From the NCBI GenBank assembly GCA_000151295.1, contig GG745330.1, positions 337,225-401,224 of the forward strand: a DNA stretch of 64,000 nucleotides. Direction: 5' to 3'. Every line of letters begins with the position of its first letter. Position 1 is the stretch's first letter. The position numbers and the translations under genes are program-made. Positions 21,639 to 32,083 of the stretch are shown here, piece after piece. A model generated the notes under the pieces. That model saw only the letters and a list, made by a program, of their open reading frames with translations, did no database searches and had not been told where the DNA came from. The DNA comes from Allomyces macrogynus ATCC 38327. Its lineage: Eukaryota; Blastocladiomycota; Blastocladiomycetes; Blastocladiales; Blastocladiaceae.

Positions 21639-22891
21639 ATGCCATCGCTGCTTGCGCAGATCAAGGGCGCGCTCGCGCTCGACGCCAATGCCAGCAACAC
21701 GACGCGAGCGCACCATGCGCCCGCTGCCGGCGAGCTCGCGTCCGTGCAGGACATTTACGAGAAGATGGAAAAGGTTGGCGGCAGCTCGTCATTGCCCTGC
21801 AACCCACCACACCCGACGTCACGCTCATCCATCTCGGCCGCCGCCATCGCTAGATTGGCGAGGGCCACTTTGCCGAAGTCTACCGCGTCGTGCATCGAGA
21901 GACGGGCCAGTCGTATGCGCTCAAGACCATCAAGAAGAAGCGCATCCCCAAGGGCAAGGAAAAGGTCGTCAAGCGCGAGATCGACATCCTGTCACGCGTC
22001 GCGGGCCACCCGAACATTGTGGGTCTGCTGCCGGAAGACTCGTTCTTTGAAACCGACCGGTCCTATCATCTCGTCATGACGCTGTGCACGGGCGGCGAGC
22101 TGTTTGACGTGATCGTGCAGCGCGGGTACCTGGCAGAGTCCGAGGCTGCGCTCATCATTCACCAGGTCACCGAGGCGCTCAAGTACCTGCACTCGATTGG
22201 AATCGTGCACCGCGATATCAAGCCCGACAGTAAGTTTGATGGTGTGATCGCTGTCTCGATGACGAGTGGTGTTAACGAGACCGTTGCTCGCCAACAGACC
22301 TGCTCATCAAGGACAAAGACGCACCCAAGATGCAGGTCATGGTCACCGATTTCGGTCTCTCGCGCACACTCGACTACGAGGGCCAGATCCTGCTCACGGC
22401 GTGCGGTACGCCCGGGTACCTCGCGCCCGAAGTGCTCAGCAACCTCGGCCACAACACGCCCGCGGACATGTGGTCCCTTGGCTGTGTCACGTACGTTAAG
22501 TTGTTTGCTCGATCCCCTTGAGTTGTGTCGTACCGTCGTTCTTGGCGCCGGTGCGTGCAAACGAAACGAACCTCGTCTCACCATGCACCTCCCCAATCTC
22601 TTCTTCTCCAGCTACGTGCTCCTGTCCGGCAACATGCCCTTCTTTGCCGAAACGACGGGCGGCATCTTTGAAAAGATTCTCAAGGGCGAGTACGAGTTTG
22701 ACCCAGAGTGCTGGGACGAAGTCTCGGCGAACGCCAAGGACTTTGTGCGCAAGCTGCTCACGCTCGACCCGGACGAGCGCATGACCGCCGAAGAGTCATT
22801 GCGGCACCCCTGGCTCGAATATTATTTCCCGAGCGACCCCAACATTGAGCCCGAAGCTGACGGGCCCGTGGCCGCGCTCTCGGCCGAGTGA
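21639..22891 (+). CDS. CaMK-type serine/threonine protein kinase lacking a calmodulin-binding tail
   Basis: Four exons, 21639-21773, 21854-22229, 22298-22490 and 22612-22891, give 327 aa. All catalytic elements are present: Gly loop IGEGHFAEVY, lysine in YALKTIKKK, catalytic loop IVHRDIKPDN (split by an intron), DFG in VTDFGLSRTL, GTPGYLAPEV, and the CaMK-like HPWLEYYF end of the kinase lobe. The family (CaMK1/4, fungal CMK) phosphorylates cytosolic and nuclear targets in response to Ca2+. The protein stops about 25 residues after the kinase domain with an acidic tail and no basic amphipathic helix, so the usual autoinhibitory and calmodulin-binding segment is absent. An additional 3' exon is possible but none is obvious. 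The 3' end meets the minus-strand gene at 23127-24092 tail to tail. Confidence 0.9.
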
Positions 22892-23126
22892 AAGTGGTCG
22901 GTCGGTGCGGAGAATGAGAACGACGTTTGACGATTGGCGCGTGTATTGATTGCTCTTGTCTTTTTGCGCATGTAATTTATGTATAATGGGTTGTGCTCCT
23001 TTTGCATTTGGGTTGGTGGCCGCGGTGGTTCGCGAGCGCGAGATTAATCTCACGAGATTGAACAAGAGAACCAATAACAGTGCAATATCCAAATGACAAG
23101 CCAGTCTCTTCTCCATCCAGTCCACT

Positions 23127-24092
23127 TCAGATTCGCGCGCCCGCAGGCGTTGACCGCGGCGTCGCTGCTGGCGGCCCGACAATCTGGTCGGCGAGCGCAT
23201 CGAGATGCAGCAAGAGCGCTGGTACGCCGAGTTCGGGCTCCTTGAGCGACTCGATGTGCCGCACGATGCCCATGCGCCAGGCCGCGTAGAGCGGGGCTTC
23301 GGGGAACGCTATGCGGGGCGAAGAGCAAGGTGAGACCGCGTTTCGCGCAATCGCCAAGGGAATCCAGCGCGTACCTTGCGTGCGCCACGCGTCGTCGAGC
23401 AGCGGATCACCCCCGTCCGTATCCATGGCCTGCCCGGCGGCCGCGTTCGTCCCCGTGCGTGAACGCGGCCGTGGGACGACGACCGGCAACGTCGTCGATT
23501 TTGGCGGCGGTGGTGGGGTCACGGGTGCGGGCGGTGCAGGCGTGGCGAGTGATGGCAGCGGCGTGTGCAGGGCGCGGATCGCGGCTGCGGAAAAGTGCGT
23601 GGTCGCGAGCGGCGAGGTCGGCATCGATCGCACCGGTGAAGAGGGGCAGGAACGCGTCGGGGTGGTCGGTTGGCTCGACTGTGCGTGCGGTTGGGCTGAG
23701 GGCGGCGGCGTGGGAGCGGCGTAGATTGACGCGGAAGCGGTCGCGGCGGTGACGAGCGGGGAGGGGGTCGGTCTGCCGACGGCGGCGGGCGCCGAGACGG
23801 GTCCGGCGGGGACGCGTGTCTCGATTGGTGCGGTGGAGATGGCAGGCGGTACTTGCGCAGGAGGAACGGCAGCGAGACTTCGAGTGGGTGCTTGGGGAGC
23901 TGGTGCAGGACTGGCCGCGGGCGCGGACGCGACACTGGGCGTGGTGGGGGCCGCAGCGCTCGGTGCGGCGGGCCTCGCGGTGCAGTTGGCCGAACTGTTG
24001 AGCGAGGAGGCGAGCGAGGCGACCATCGACTCGAGGTCGTCGAGCTCGGCAAGCAGGGCGGGCGCCGCTTGAGCGGGCGGCGTGCCGGGCAT
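23127..24092 (-). CDS. Pro/Ala-rich hypothetical protein, possible tail anchor in another frame
   Basis: Exons 24092-23375 and 23308-23127 (66-bp intron, GTACGC to ATAG) give 299 aa. The N-terminus has a short helix (LLAELDDLESMVASLASSL), then about 190 residues of Pro/Ala/Ser/Thr low complexity. A conserved-looking C-terminal segment follows (APLYAAWRMGIVRHIESLK, then LLLHLDALADQIV). The frame ends at 23127, but the next frame continues with ESEVDWMEKRLACHLD and a strongly hydrophobic stretch of about 15 residues. A single-base shift near 23130-23175 would therefore yield a tail-anchored membrane protein. I do not recognise the family. The ATG at 24092 is chosen because it precedes the first helical segment; upstream in-frame codons exist. 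Confidence 0.5.
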   Translation of the reverse strand: MPGTPPAQAAPALLAELDDLESMVASLASSLNSSANCTARPAAPSAAAPTTPSVASAPAASPAPAPQAPTRSLAAVPPAQVPPAISTAPIETRVPAGPVSAPAAVGRPTPSPLVTAATASASIYAAPTPPPSAQPHAQSSQPTTPTRSCPSSPVRSMPTSPLATTHFSAAAIRALHTPLPSLATPAPPAPVTPPPPPKSTTLPVVVPRPRSRTGTNAAAGQAMDTDGGDPLLDDAWRTQGTRWIPLAIARNAVSPCSSPRIAFPEAPLYAAWRMGIVRHIESLKEPELGVPALLLHLDALADQIVGPPAATPRSTPAGARI

Positions 24093-24453
24093 GGTGCTGC
24101 TGGGGAGGCGATGCGACAAGTGGCGGCACGCGCGCGTGTCGGGGAGCCGGGAGGCAGTCCGTGCGGCCGCGGCGAGCCTCGCTCGCGCCGTGCGCCGATT
24201 GGCGGGGGTGTGAGACACGCGCGGGACGCGTCGCTTGGCTCAATCCGCGATCGCCGATCGGCAAGTGCGCGCTCCCGCGGCACGAAGACGATCAGGCGCG
24301 GCATCACGGCCTGCTCCTTGCTCGGCCTCCGCCGGTTGACCGCCTCGTTGGCGCGTTCTCTCTCTCTCTCGCCCGCACCGCGGCTCCCTCTTGATCTCGT
24401 GTCCATCGCCCTGGCCGAACCGACCACCGCCATCGCCGCTCACCAACACCATC

Positions 24454-26820
24454 ATGCTGAGACCTCACTTCCTGCTCGCACGCGCCCGTGCGCGCCCCGC
24501 GCTTCACCGCGTCCTCGACGCCGCGCGCGTGCGCCCGCTCGTCGGCATCGTCGCCACGGCCGCGACCACCGTCGGTACGCGTGCTCCAATCACAGCGACG
24601 GCGCGTGCCGCGCGTCCACGCCCACGGCAATGCTCATGCCTTGCTCCTTTTTTAGTCACGCAAAAGCTGGCCGAAAAAGTGCTCGACAAGGTGGCCGACC
24701 AGACGGCCGAGCAAGCCGTCGACGCGGCCAAGTCGGCCGTCGAGGCCGTGACGGGCATCTCGCTCGACACCGACAAGGAGGACAAAGACGATAAGAACGC
24801 GACCGTGCAGAAGTGCGTGCTCCCGTCGTCCGCGGCGCGCCCCGATCCCGCGCGCACCGCCGCCGACACGGACGCCGACGCCGACGCGTACCCGACGACC
24901 GCGTCGACCAACGACAACCTCGCGCCCGACTCGGCACACCTCGTACCGCCCGACTTGCACCCGGCCGACCGTGCCGCGCAGCGCGCCTGGATCGATGGCC
25001 CGCTCGACCTCCCGCCTCCCCCGCCGCACGCGCCGGCGCGCTCGTTCATGCAGGACGCGGCGCGGCCACGCGCCCGCCGCGGTTTCTTCCTCCACCTCCG
25101 CACTCACGCACGCCATGCTCGCCGTCGCCGCGCCGCGCCGATGCCGTCACGACCAGCCGCCGCCAACGCGAACCGCCCGCGTCGGACCGACCCGGACCGC
25201 GACGACCGCGTGCCCGAGTCCGAGATCGAGGACCCGATCCATGTCGCTGCGCGCGAGGCGCCCGGCCGTGCGGCCGCCGCGTACGATTCGGCGGTGCGGT
25301 CAGCTCGCAACGCGATGGACCGCGCGGCGAACAAGGGCCGTGACGTTGTGGACCGTGCCGACGCGTCGTTGCACGAGGCGGGCCAGTCGTTGCACGATCA
25401 GGCGATGGCGCGTGGCGAGCAGGCGACGGAGATGGCCAAAGACACCAACGCGCGGATTGGCGAGATCAAGGATGAGGTCCAGGGGAAGGCGGCGGGGGTC
25501 AAGGACGCGGCCGCGGACAAGGCGCGCGATGTCAAGGACCGCGTGCAGGATGCCGGGCGCGATACGGTGCGCGCTGCGCGGGACGTGAAAGAACAAGGGA
25601 AAGGGATGGCGCGCGAGGCCGTGGACCGTGGGATGGATGTGGCGAGTGAGATGGCCGACCGCGCAAAGGAGACCAAGGACCGTGGGATGAGCACAGCGCG
25701 GAACGTCAAGGAGCAGGGCAAGGAGGCCGCTCGCGAGGCCATGGAGCGTGGCAAGGGCATGGCGCACGAGGCCTTGGACCGGGCGTCGGAGATCAAGGAT
25801 CGAGGTGCCGATGCGGCGCACGACGTCAAGGACCGCGCCATGGGGATGGCGCACGAGCTCAAGGACCGTGCTTCGGGTGCAAAGGACCGAGCCGTGGACG
25901 CAGCGCGTGATGCCAAGGATCGTGGGGTGGACATGGCGCACGAAGCCAAGGACCGCGTTTCCGGGGTCAAGGACCGCGGCTTTGACACGGCGCGTGAGGC
26001 CAAGGATCGCGGCAAGAGCATGGCGCACGAGGCCGTCGACCGTGTGGCCGACATCAAGGATCGCAGCATCGACTCAGCTCGTGACGCAAAGGAACGGGCA
26101 GCGGGGATGGCGCACGAGCTCAAGGACAATTTTTTCGAGGCTAAAGATCGCGTCGTCGACCGCGCCTGCGAGACCATGGACGCGGCCGGCATCGTCAAGG
26201 ACGAAATTAAGTACCGTGCCAAGGAATCGGTCCACGATCTGACCGACCGCGCGCGCAACGTCAAGGACCGAGCCATGCACCGTGCCGAGGATGTGCGCGA
26301 CGCGGCCGTGGACGCCAAGGATCGGGTCGTGGATCGCGCGCGCGATGCCAAGGATAACGCGGCGGGCACGGCGCATAACGTTATGGACCGCGCCGCGGGC
26401 ATGGCGCACGAGGTGCGCAACCGCGCCGACCAGACGATTCACGGTGTGGAGCAGCGTGCCGGCGAGGCCACGAGCCGCGCCGCCAGCACGGTGCACGCGG
26501 TCAAGGACCTTGCTCAGGACGCGGCGCGCGACGTGAGCAACAAGGCCAAGGATGCGACCGCTCAGACGGTCAAGGAGGTGGAGAACGTGACCGAGCCCGT
26601 CGCCAAGGCCGAGCAGTCGTTGTTCGACGCCGGCAAGGAAATGCTGCAGCGTGCCGCGAGCAAGATTGGTTTGATGGAAGAGGAGGCGCTCACGTCGCTG
26701 CGCGGCGAGCGCCGGTCCGACATACAGCGCGACCCGCACGTCATTTCCGAGGACGACCCGGCGAGCGGCAAGTCGCGCAGCCAGACGCCGCCGTCCTACC
26801 GCGAGCCCCCGTCGTCGTGA
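24454..26820 (+). CDS. LEA group 3-like 11-mer repeat protein with mitochondrial presequence
   Basis: Exons 24454-24574 and 24656-26820 (81-bp intron GTACGC to TTTTTAG) give 761 aa. Residues 1-40 are Arg-rich, lack acidic residues near the start and can form an amphipathic helix (MLRPHFLLARARARPALH), as expected for import into mitochondria. From about residue 265 to 680 the protein is built of 11-residue repeats of the type KDRAxxMAHEA, alternating Lys/Arg, Asp/Glu and Ala. This is the signature of group 3 LEA proteins, which are unfolded in water, become helical on drying, and protect membranes and enzymes. Similar repeats also occur in apolipoprotein-like helices, so a lipid-binding role is an alternative. 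Residues 95-260 are a low-complexity linker. The C-terminus is acidic with Ser/Pro. Confidence 0.75.
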   Translation: MLRPHFLLARARARPALHRVLDAARVRPLVGIVATAATTVGTRAPITATARAARPRPRQCSCLAPFLVTQKLAEKVLDKVADQTAEQAVDAAKSAVEAVTGISLDTDKEDKDDKNATVQKCVLPSSAARPDPARTAADTDADADAYPTTASTNDNLAPDSAHLVPPDLHPADRAAQRAWIDGPLDLPPPPPHAPARSFMQDAARPRARRGFFLHLRTHARHARRRRAAPMPSRPAAANANRPRRTDPDRDDRVPESEIEDPIHVAAREAPGRAAAAYDSAVRSARNAMDRAANKGRDVVDRADASLHEAGQSLHDQAMARGEQATEMAKDTNARIGEIKDEVQGKAAGVKDAAADKARDVKDRVQDAGRDTVRAARDVKEQGKGMAREAVDRGMDVASEMADRAKETKDRGMSTARNVKEQGKEAAREAMERGKGMAHEALDRASEIKDRGADAAHDVKDRAMGMAHELKDRASGAKDRAVDAARDAKDRGVDMAHEAKDRVSGVKDRGFDTAREAKDRGKSMAHEAVDRVADIKDRSIDSARDAKERAAGMAHELKDNFFEAKDRVVDRACETMDAAGIVKDEIKYRAKESVHDLTDRARNVKDRAMHRAEDVRDAAVDAKDRVVDRARDAKDNAAGTAHNVMDRAAGMAHEVRNRADQTIHGVEQRAGEATSRAASTVHAVKDLAQDAARDVSNKAKDATAQTVKEVENVTEPVAKAEQSLFDAGKEMLQRAASKIGLMEEEALTSLRGERRSDIQRDPHVISEDDPASGKSRSQTPPSYREPPSS

Positions 26821-27057
26821 AATGGGACCGGTTTCGCGGTGTCGGTGTCGTCGCGGGCCTGGAGAGGAGAGGGCCGTGCGGTGCGTGGGAGAGAACCACA
26901 GATCGATTGATTGTAAATACCTCCAGTGTTGCCCATCGTGCTTGAGAATTGAATCCTTTGCTTCGTCTCCATGGTTGTGTTGTTGTCGTTGGTACGCGCC
27001 AATGCCGATCTGAGCAGAAAAAGGCAACAAGAACAGAATATAGAGTGGTTCACTTTT

Positions 27058-30000
27058 TCACACATCCCCAGCATTGCCCTCCGACTCTTGCGACAAAAAG
27101 AAGCGCCGACGCCGTTTGCGCGGGCACATCATGTCGGGCGATGACGACTCTTGCTCAGGCACGTTAGCCTCCACTTCTTCCTGCACCGGTAGAGTCGCAG
27201 GTGGCGCCGCAAGTCGGGGAGGCGGCAAATACACGATCAGCGGCGGGGGGCCGCTCGCTCCGGTCTGGCGGCGGCACTTAGAGCGGTGCGTTGGCGGGCG
27301 TCGCCGCGCTGGCGCGCCGATCCGACACTGCGCGAAAACGGACCGCGGCACGAGAGGCAAAATCAGGACCATTTGCCTCCGCTGCCGTTTTGGTGGTGGC
27401 GGCGGCGGCGTGCGCGGGGGGGGGGGGGGGGGGGAATTTGCGGCAGGGGTGGTGGCACCGGCGCCGGCGATGCACGCAGTGAAGAAGGTGGAGAAGCGGC
27501 AGGAGTGCGGGCGAATGCGCCGGGGACGACAATAGCTCCAGCGACAGAACTGCCCGCTCGCCGCCGCGTTCGGCCGGCTCGTCGAGCTCCTCGTCGACAG
27601 AAGAGGACCGTCACGACTGCGACGGCGGAATCAGGTTCGGGAAAGACGGGAACGGCGCGAGGGCCAGGATCGGAGGTGGGGGAAGCGCCGGTGGGGGCGG
27701 CATCGGCGAGTCCAAAAGCGCGTCGTTGTCGTCGGCGTCGCTGTTAGATGGCATGAGTGTCATGACGGGTGGAGAGGGTAGCGCCGGCGGTGTCGGCTCG
27801 TCCAAGAGCATGCCGTTCTCGCCAGCATCGCTGTCGACGGATGGTGCAGGAGAAAGTGCTCTCAAAGCCGATGGAGAGCCAGCGAGGTCGACAAGCGGAC
27901 TTGGCGTGGGCTCCACGTCTGACGCGGGATCCATGTCCGGCGACGGATCACAGTCGTGCGCGGGCCCTTGCGAGGCCGCCGATGCGTCGAGGATCATGGA
28001 CGACGGATGCGAATCGGGCGTGGTGTCAGCGGCGGTGCCGCGGCTGGGGAGGATTTCGGGCATGAGCGCGTCGGCCACCATGGGCGACGGCTCATGGTAC
28101 GCTCTGTGGGGGCACGCCCAAGGTCGACGCGCGCAGCGTCATTGGCTTCGGCCGTGGTCTCCTGCAACACGCGCCCCGGCTCGGGTACGTCGGGGACGGA
28201 TGGAGGTGCTGGATCGCGAACGCCATCGCTTGCCACAAACGTCGGTGACCCGTCCGCAGTCCCGCTCGTCGCCGCCACCACCTCACCCAGATCCGCGTCG
28301 CTCGGAGGTTGAGGCGGAGGCGCTGGCGCACCGCCGAAAAGTCTCTCTAGATCCAAACTTGCTTGAGAATCGAGGACGAGAAACGGCTGCGTCAGCGCCC
28401 AAGCACTCTGCGACGCACTCGCCGGGTCCAGGCGTGGTGGCGAGTCTTGTTCGGCCACAGACGGTTGTGCGGATTCGAGAGCTCCAGTGCGGCCGGCAGG
28501 AAGTTGCGCATCGGCGGGCATACCAGATTCGACGGTGGATTGGCGCGCGGGCGCGGCTCGGCCACGTCCATGAGCCGCTCGTCGTCGTCGCTGGTGCCGT
28601 CCGTCTCGTTGCCAAACGAAATGTGGTCGCTAAGCGACTCCTCGCTGGCATGGCGGCTTGCGTGGTAGTTGCGGTACGGCTGCGTGAATAAGTCAAAATG
28701 CACGTCGTCGGCTGCGTCAAATTGAACGCGTCAGCTCACCCATGCAAAAAAAGAAATCGCGCTTTACTGTCCAAAGACATACCCTGCGTGTCGACGGCAT
28801 CGACGCGAGCATCAAGTCTCGACCAATCGGGCGAATCGGCAAACCACACGCCGCGCGCTAACACCTGCTTGTATGGGACTGGGTCGACAAACGTGGCGGT
28901 TGGCGGCGCCGGTGGCGACGGCACGACTGCCGGGTCGGGACCACCATGGCCAGCGGGTGCGTCAGGCCATGACGCGTGCGACTGGGTGGACAACGCTGAC
29001 GACGAAATCGTCGTGCTTCTCGGCTGACTCGTCTCCTGCTGCGCCGCGAGAACCGCTGGCGCGTGCGGCAGCTGCGGCATTGGCGATACCGGCGATGGGC
29101 CGTGCGACGGGAGGGTCAGCGCCGGGCTGATGTCGGCCTGCGGGTGGACGGGCACCGACATATTGCGAGGTGGCGTTGCGTCGTGGCCGTTGCTGTTACC
29201 TGGGGCAATCGACCGCGCCGTCAGGCTCAGCGCGACCGACGATGCGGTCGGTGATACAGCCGACTGGGAGTGCGGCAGCAATCTATAACCCAAGTCGTCT
29301 CCGTCCTCGGTCGTGGACGAAACGGGCGATGGCGGCGTGCCGGTTACCACTGCACACGGCACTAGTACCGCTGCTGAGCGACGGTGGCGGCCACAGGATC
29401 TGCTCCAGCAGTTGCTGCTGTTCCAGCAGAACCTGACACGCGTCTTCACCCAGCAGCGGCACAGGCGGCGGCCACGAACCGCGTGGCGTGAGAGTCGACC
29501 CCAGCGTCGGATCGTCGTCGAAATCGGCCACGTCCGAGGCCGGCGGCGTCGGCGGCGACAGGTCCACCATGTAAACGTCGGGCGCGGGTGTGGCCGGACG
29601 ATGTGCGTCTGGACGGTGGAGAGTGGTCAGCACAAAGGAAACCGATCGGTGAAACGGAAAAAGAGCGCGAGTTGGGTGAGAGAAAGATACCGAGTGCCGG
29701 TTGGGTTCTAGCAGAGAAATTTCGGTCAATATCATTTCCAGACACTGCGACCGGTTGATGAACCCACGTACTTCGCGTTAAATAGCTCCGTGAGCGCCGT
29801 CTTGACAAGATCGATGGCGAGCAGCGGGACCGGCGACCCAATGGTGTGGTGCAGGACATGGGCTTCTGCGACACGATGGATGCGAATCGACAGGTCGTTG
29901 CGCGTCGCGTCGAGCAGCGGTGCGTGCGACCAAATTAGATCGTAGTCGGTCACGGTGATCAGCAATTTCTGGAGGTTAACGAGCGCAAATTGCGACTCGC

Positions 30001-30392
30001 TGTGTCAGGCGCGGTCAGCATGCGATTGGTGCGATGAATACCCGTTGGTGCGCCACATGAACACACGCACCCTTGCACCAGGCTCGTCGCGGCCGACTCG
30101 GTCAGGCGCGTGACGGGTGTGATACCCGCTGATCAATCGCATATTGAGCGACCAGGAGCGAGACGGGAGGTCGCGCACATCGATGAGCTGCAACTTGCGC
30201 ACGGGCCGCTTTGTTCGAGCAGCGGCGGCGGAGGCATGGGTGTCGGGGTCGGCAATGCATGGTCATGGTCATTGTGGTTGTGGTCGTGGACTTCAAGTAA
30301 AATGGTCGCGTCCGGTGGAGAAGCAAGAGGCCCTCGCGGGCCGCAGCCACAACATAGTCTCGCAGCCATCGAGTGTCCAGGAAGTTGGCCAT
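27058..30392 (-). CDS. Candidate XLF/Cernunnos-type end-joining factor with long disordered tail
   Basis: A multi-exon minus-strand gene; several boundaries remain unsure. One well-supported junction joins 30126 to 29999 (GTATCA to ACACAG) and gives RSWSLNMRLISG followed by ESQFALVNL and LLITVTDYDLIWSHAPLLDA. That pattern (VTD-x-x-x-IW, then LL and a helix with R) resembles the head domain of XLF/Cernunnos, the non-homologous end-joining factor that bridges XRCC4-ligase IV. A second junction, 29768 to 29608, leads into a Pro/Ser/Asp-rich disordered region of several hundred residues. The last exon ends MMCPRKRRRRFFLSQESEG, similar in layout to the basic-plus-hydrophobic Ku-binding motif at the end of XLF. 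The start ATG at 30392 and the exons around 29350, 28700, 28450 and 27500 are tentative. A different head-domain family is possible. Confidence 0.4.
27416..27434. repeat. G19 homopolymer
   Basis: An uninterrupted G19 run (C19 in the sense of the minus-strand gene), either in an intron or a poly-Pro tract of the candidate XLF gene. Confidence 0.95.
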
Positions 30393-30703
30393 GTTGGTGG
30401 CATCGTCGTCGCGTAACTCCACAATTTGTTGACATGATTTCGGAGAGGAGGAGCGAGTCACGACCCGACGAGCGGTAAGGTGCGGTAGTTTTGCACGTGC
30501 AACGGGACTCTCGCACGCTCCACCGCAAACACGATCCCTCACGATCACTCTCGCCGTCGCCACGGCGTCGCGCCGGCAAGGTCATTCACATCCATCGCTC
30601 CCCACGGCGCACCGGCCGCGCCCACGCTGCCCCACGACCCGACCATGACGTGATCGCACTCCCGCCTGTCGGCCCGCGGCAAACTCGCGGCGCACCGCGC
30701 TAG

Positions 30704-30711
30704 TATTTATA
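30704..30711 (+). promoter_or_regulatory. TATA-like element of HIS5
   Basis: TATTTATA lies 112 bp upstream of the HIS5 ATG in otherwise GC-rich DNA. Confidence 0.5.
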
Positions 30712-30822
30712 CCGGCCAGCGCCCCGCGACCGCTCTGGACCCGGTTTGGCTACCACCGCACTTCTCCCTCACACCTCGGACCTACCCAACCAACCAACCA
30801 ACCAACCAATCAAGCATCCACC

Positions 30823-31983
30823 ATGTCGCCCAAGAACTTTTCCCTGGAAGCGCTGATTCGGCCCAACATTCTGAAGCTCAAGCCCTACCGGTGTGCGCGC
30901 GACGACTACTCCGAGGGCATCCTCCTCGACGCCAACGAAAACGCCTTTGGACCGTCCGTCCCAGCCGCTGCGCATCATGACCTGCCCGACACCTTACTCG
31001 CGCGGTACCCGGACCCGTACCAGCGCGAACTCAAGGCGCAGCTCGCCGACTGGCGCGGCCTGACCCGTGCGGCCTGGGACCATGTCTTTCTCGGCGTCGG
31101 GTCCGACGAAGTGCTCGACATTGTCATGCGCGTCGCGTGCACGCCCGGCACCGACAAGATTCTCGTATGTCCGCCGACCTATGGCATGTACACGGTCTCG
31201 GCTGACATCAACGACGTCGAAGTCGTGAAAGTGCCGCTCGATGTGGACCGCGCGTTTGCGCTCGACGTCGATGCCGTGCTCAAGGCCCTCGAGGCCGACG
31301 CGAAAATCAAGGTCGTCTTCCTGTGCTCGCCGGGCAACCCGACCGGGTCGGTTCTCGTCGAGTCGGACGTGCGCCGCATTCTTGACTTTGACGGGTGGAA
31401 CGGGCTCGTCGTGATGGACGAGGCCTATATCGACTTTGCCGACCAGCGGTCGGCCGTTGCGCTCATCAAGCAGTACCCGAACCTGCTCGTCTCGCAAACG
31501 TTCAGCAAGAGTTTTGGCATGGCTGGTGTGCGGCTCGGTGTCGCCTACGCGCAGCCGCCGCTGATTGCGGTCCTCTCGAAAACCAAGGCACCCTACAATA
31601 TCAGCAACCCGACCGCGCAGCTCGGGATCGCGGCCATGTCGCCGCAGGGGCTCTCCACGTTCAAGACCAACATTGCGGCTGCCAAGGAACAGCGCGCGCG
31701 ACTGCTGCGCGAATTGCCGAAATTGCCGCGCGCCGGTAAGATTCTCGGCACGAGCGACGCCAATTTCGTGCTGATTCAAGTGCTTGGCAAGGACGGAAGG
31801 CCGTGTAATGCCACGGCGCTCGCGCTCTACAAGGCGTTGGCCGAGGAACACAAGGTGGTCGTGCGGTTCCGCGGCAACGATTACGGGTGCAATGCGTGCG
31901 TGCGCGTCACGGTTGGCACACGCGAGGAAGTGGATTATTTGCTGGCCAAGTGGCGCACGCACTTCGCGACGGCCAAGGTCTAG
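30823..31983 (+). CDS. HIS5: Histidinol-phosphate aminotransferase
   Basis: A single-exon gene of 386 aa, the usual length. The PLP enzyme converts imidazole acetol phosphate and glutamate to histidinol phosphate in histidine synthesis. Family motifs are complete: the N-terminal ILLDANENAFGP, the substrate loop FLCSPGNPTGS, MDEAYIDFA, and the PLP-lysine box SQTFSKSFGMAGVRLGVAY, in which the Lys forms the Schiff base. The C-terminal VVRFRGNDYGCNACVRVTVG carries the phosphate-binding Arg. The start is the first ATG after a CT/CA-rich leader (CCAACCAACCAACCAACC repeats). It is convergent with the OS-9 gene, with about 100 bp between the stops. It is the only long intron-free gene among the confident calls here. 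Confidence 0.95.
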   Translation: MSPKNFSLEALIRPNILKLKPYRCARDDYSEGILLDANENAFGPSVPAAAHHDLPDTLLARYPDPYQRELKAQLADWRGLTRAAWDHVFLGVGSDEVLDIVMRVACTPGTDKILVCPPTYGMYTVSADINDVEVVKVPLDVDRAFALDVDAVLKALEADAKIKVVFLCSPGNPTGSVLVESDVRRILDFDGWNGLVVMDEAYIDFADQRSAVALIKQYPNLLVSQTFSKSFGMAGVRLGVAYAQPPLIAVLSKTKAPYNISNPTAQLGIAAMSPQGLSTFKTNIAAAKEQRARLLRELPKLPRAGKILGTSDANFVLIQVLGKDGRPCNATALALYKALAEEHKVVVRFRGNDYGCNACVRVTVGTREEVDYLLAKWRTHFATAKV

Positions 31984-32083
31984 ATTTGGTGGTGGACGTT
32001 GTTGCTGCGCTGGTCGTTTGCTCGAAGCACGTTGAAGTGGAGCGTCCAACAAAATTATATCTTTGCTCGAACGCTGTTGTGTT

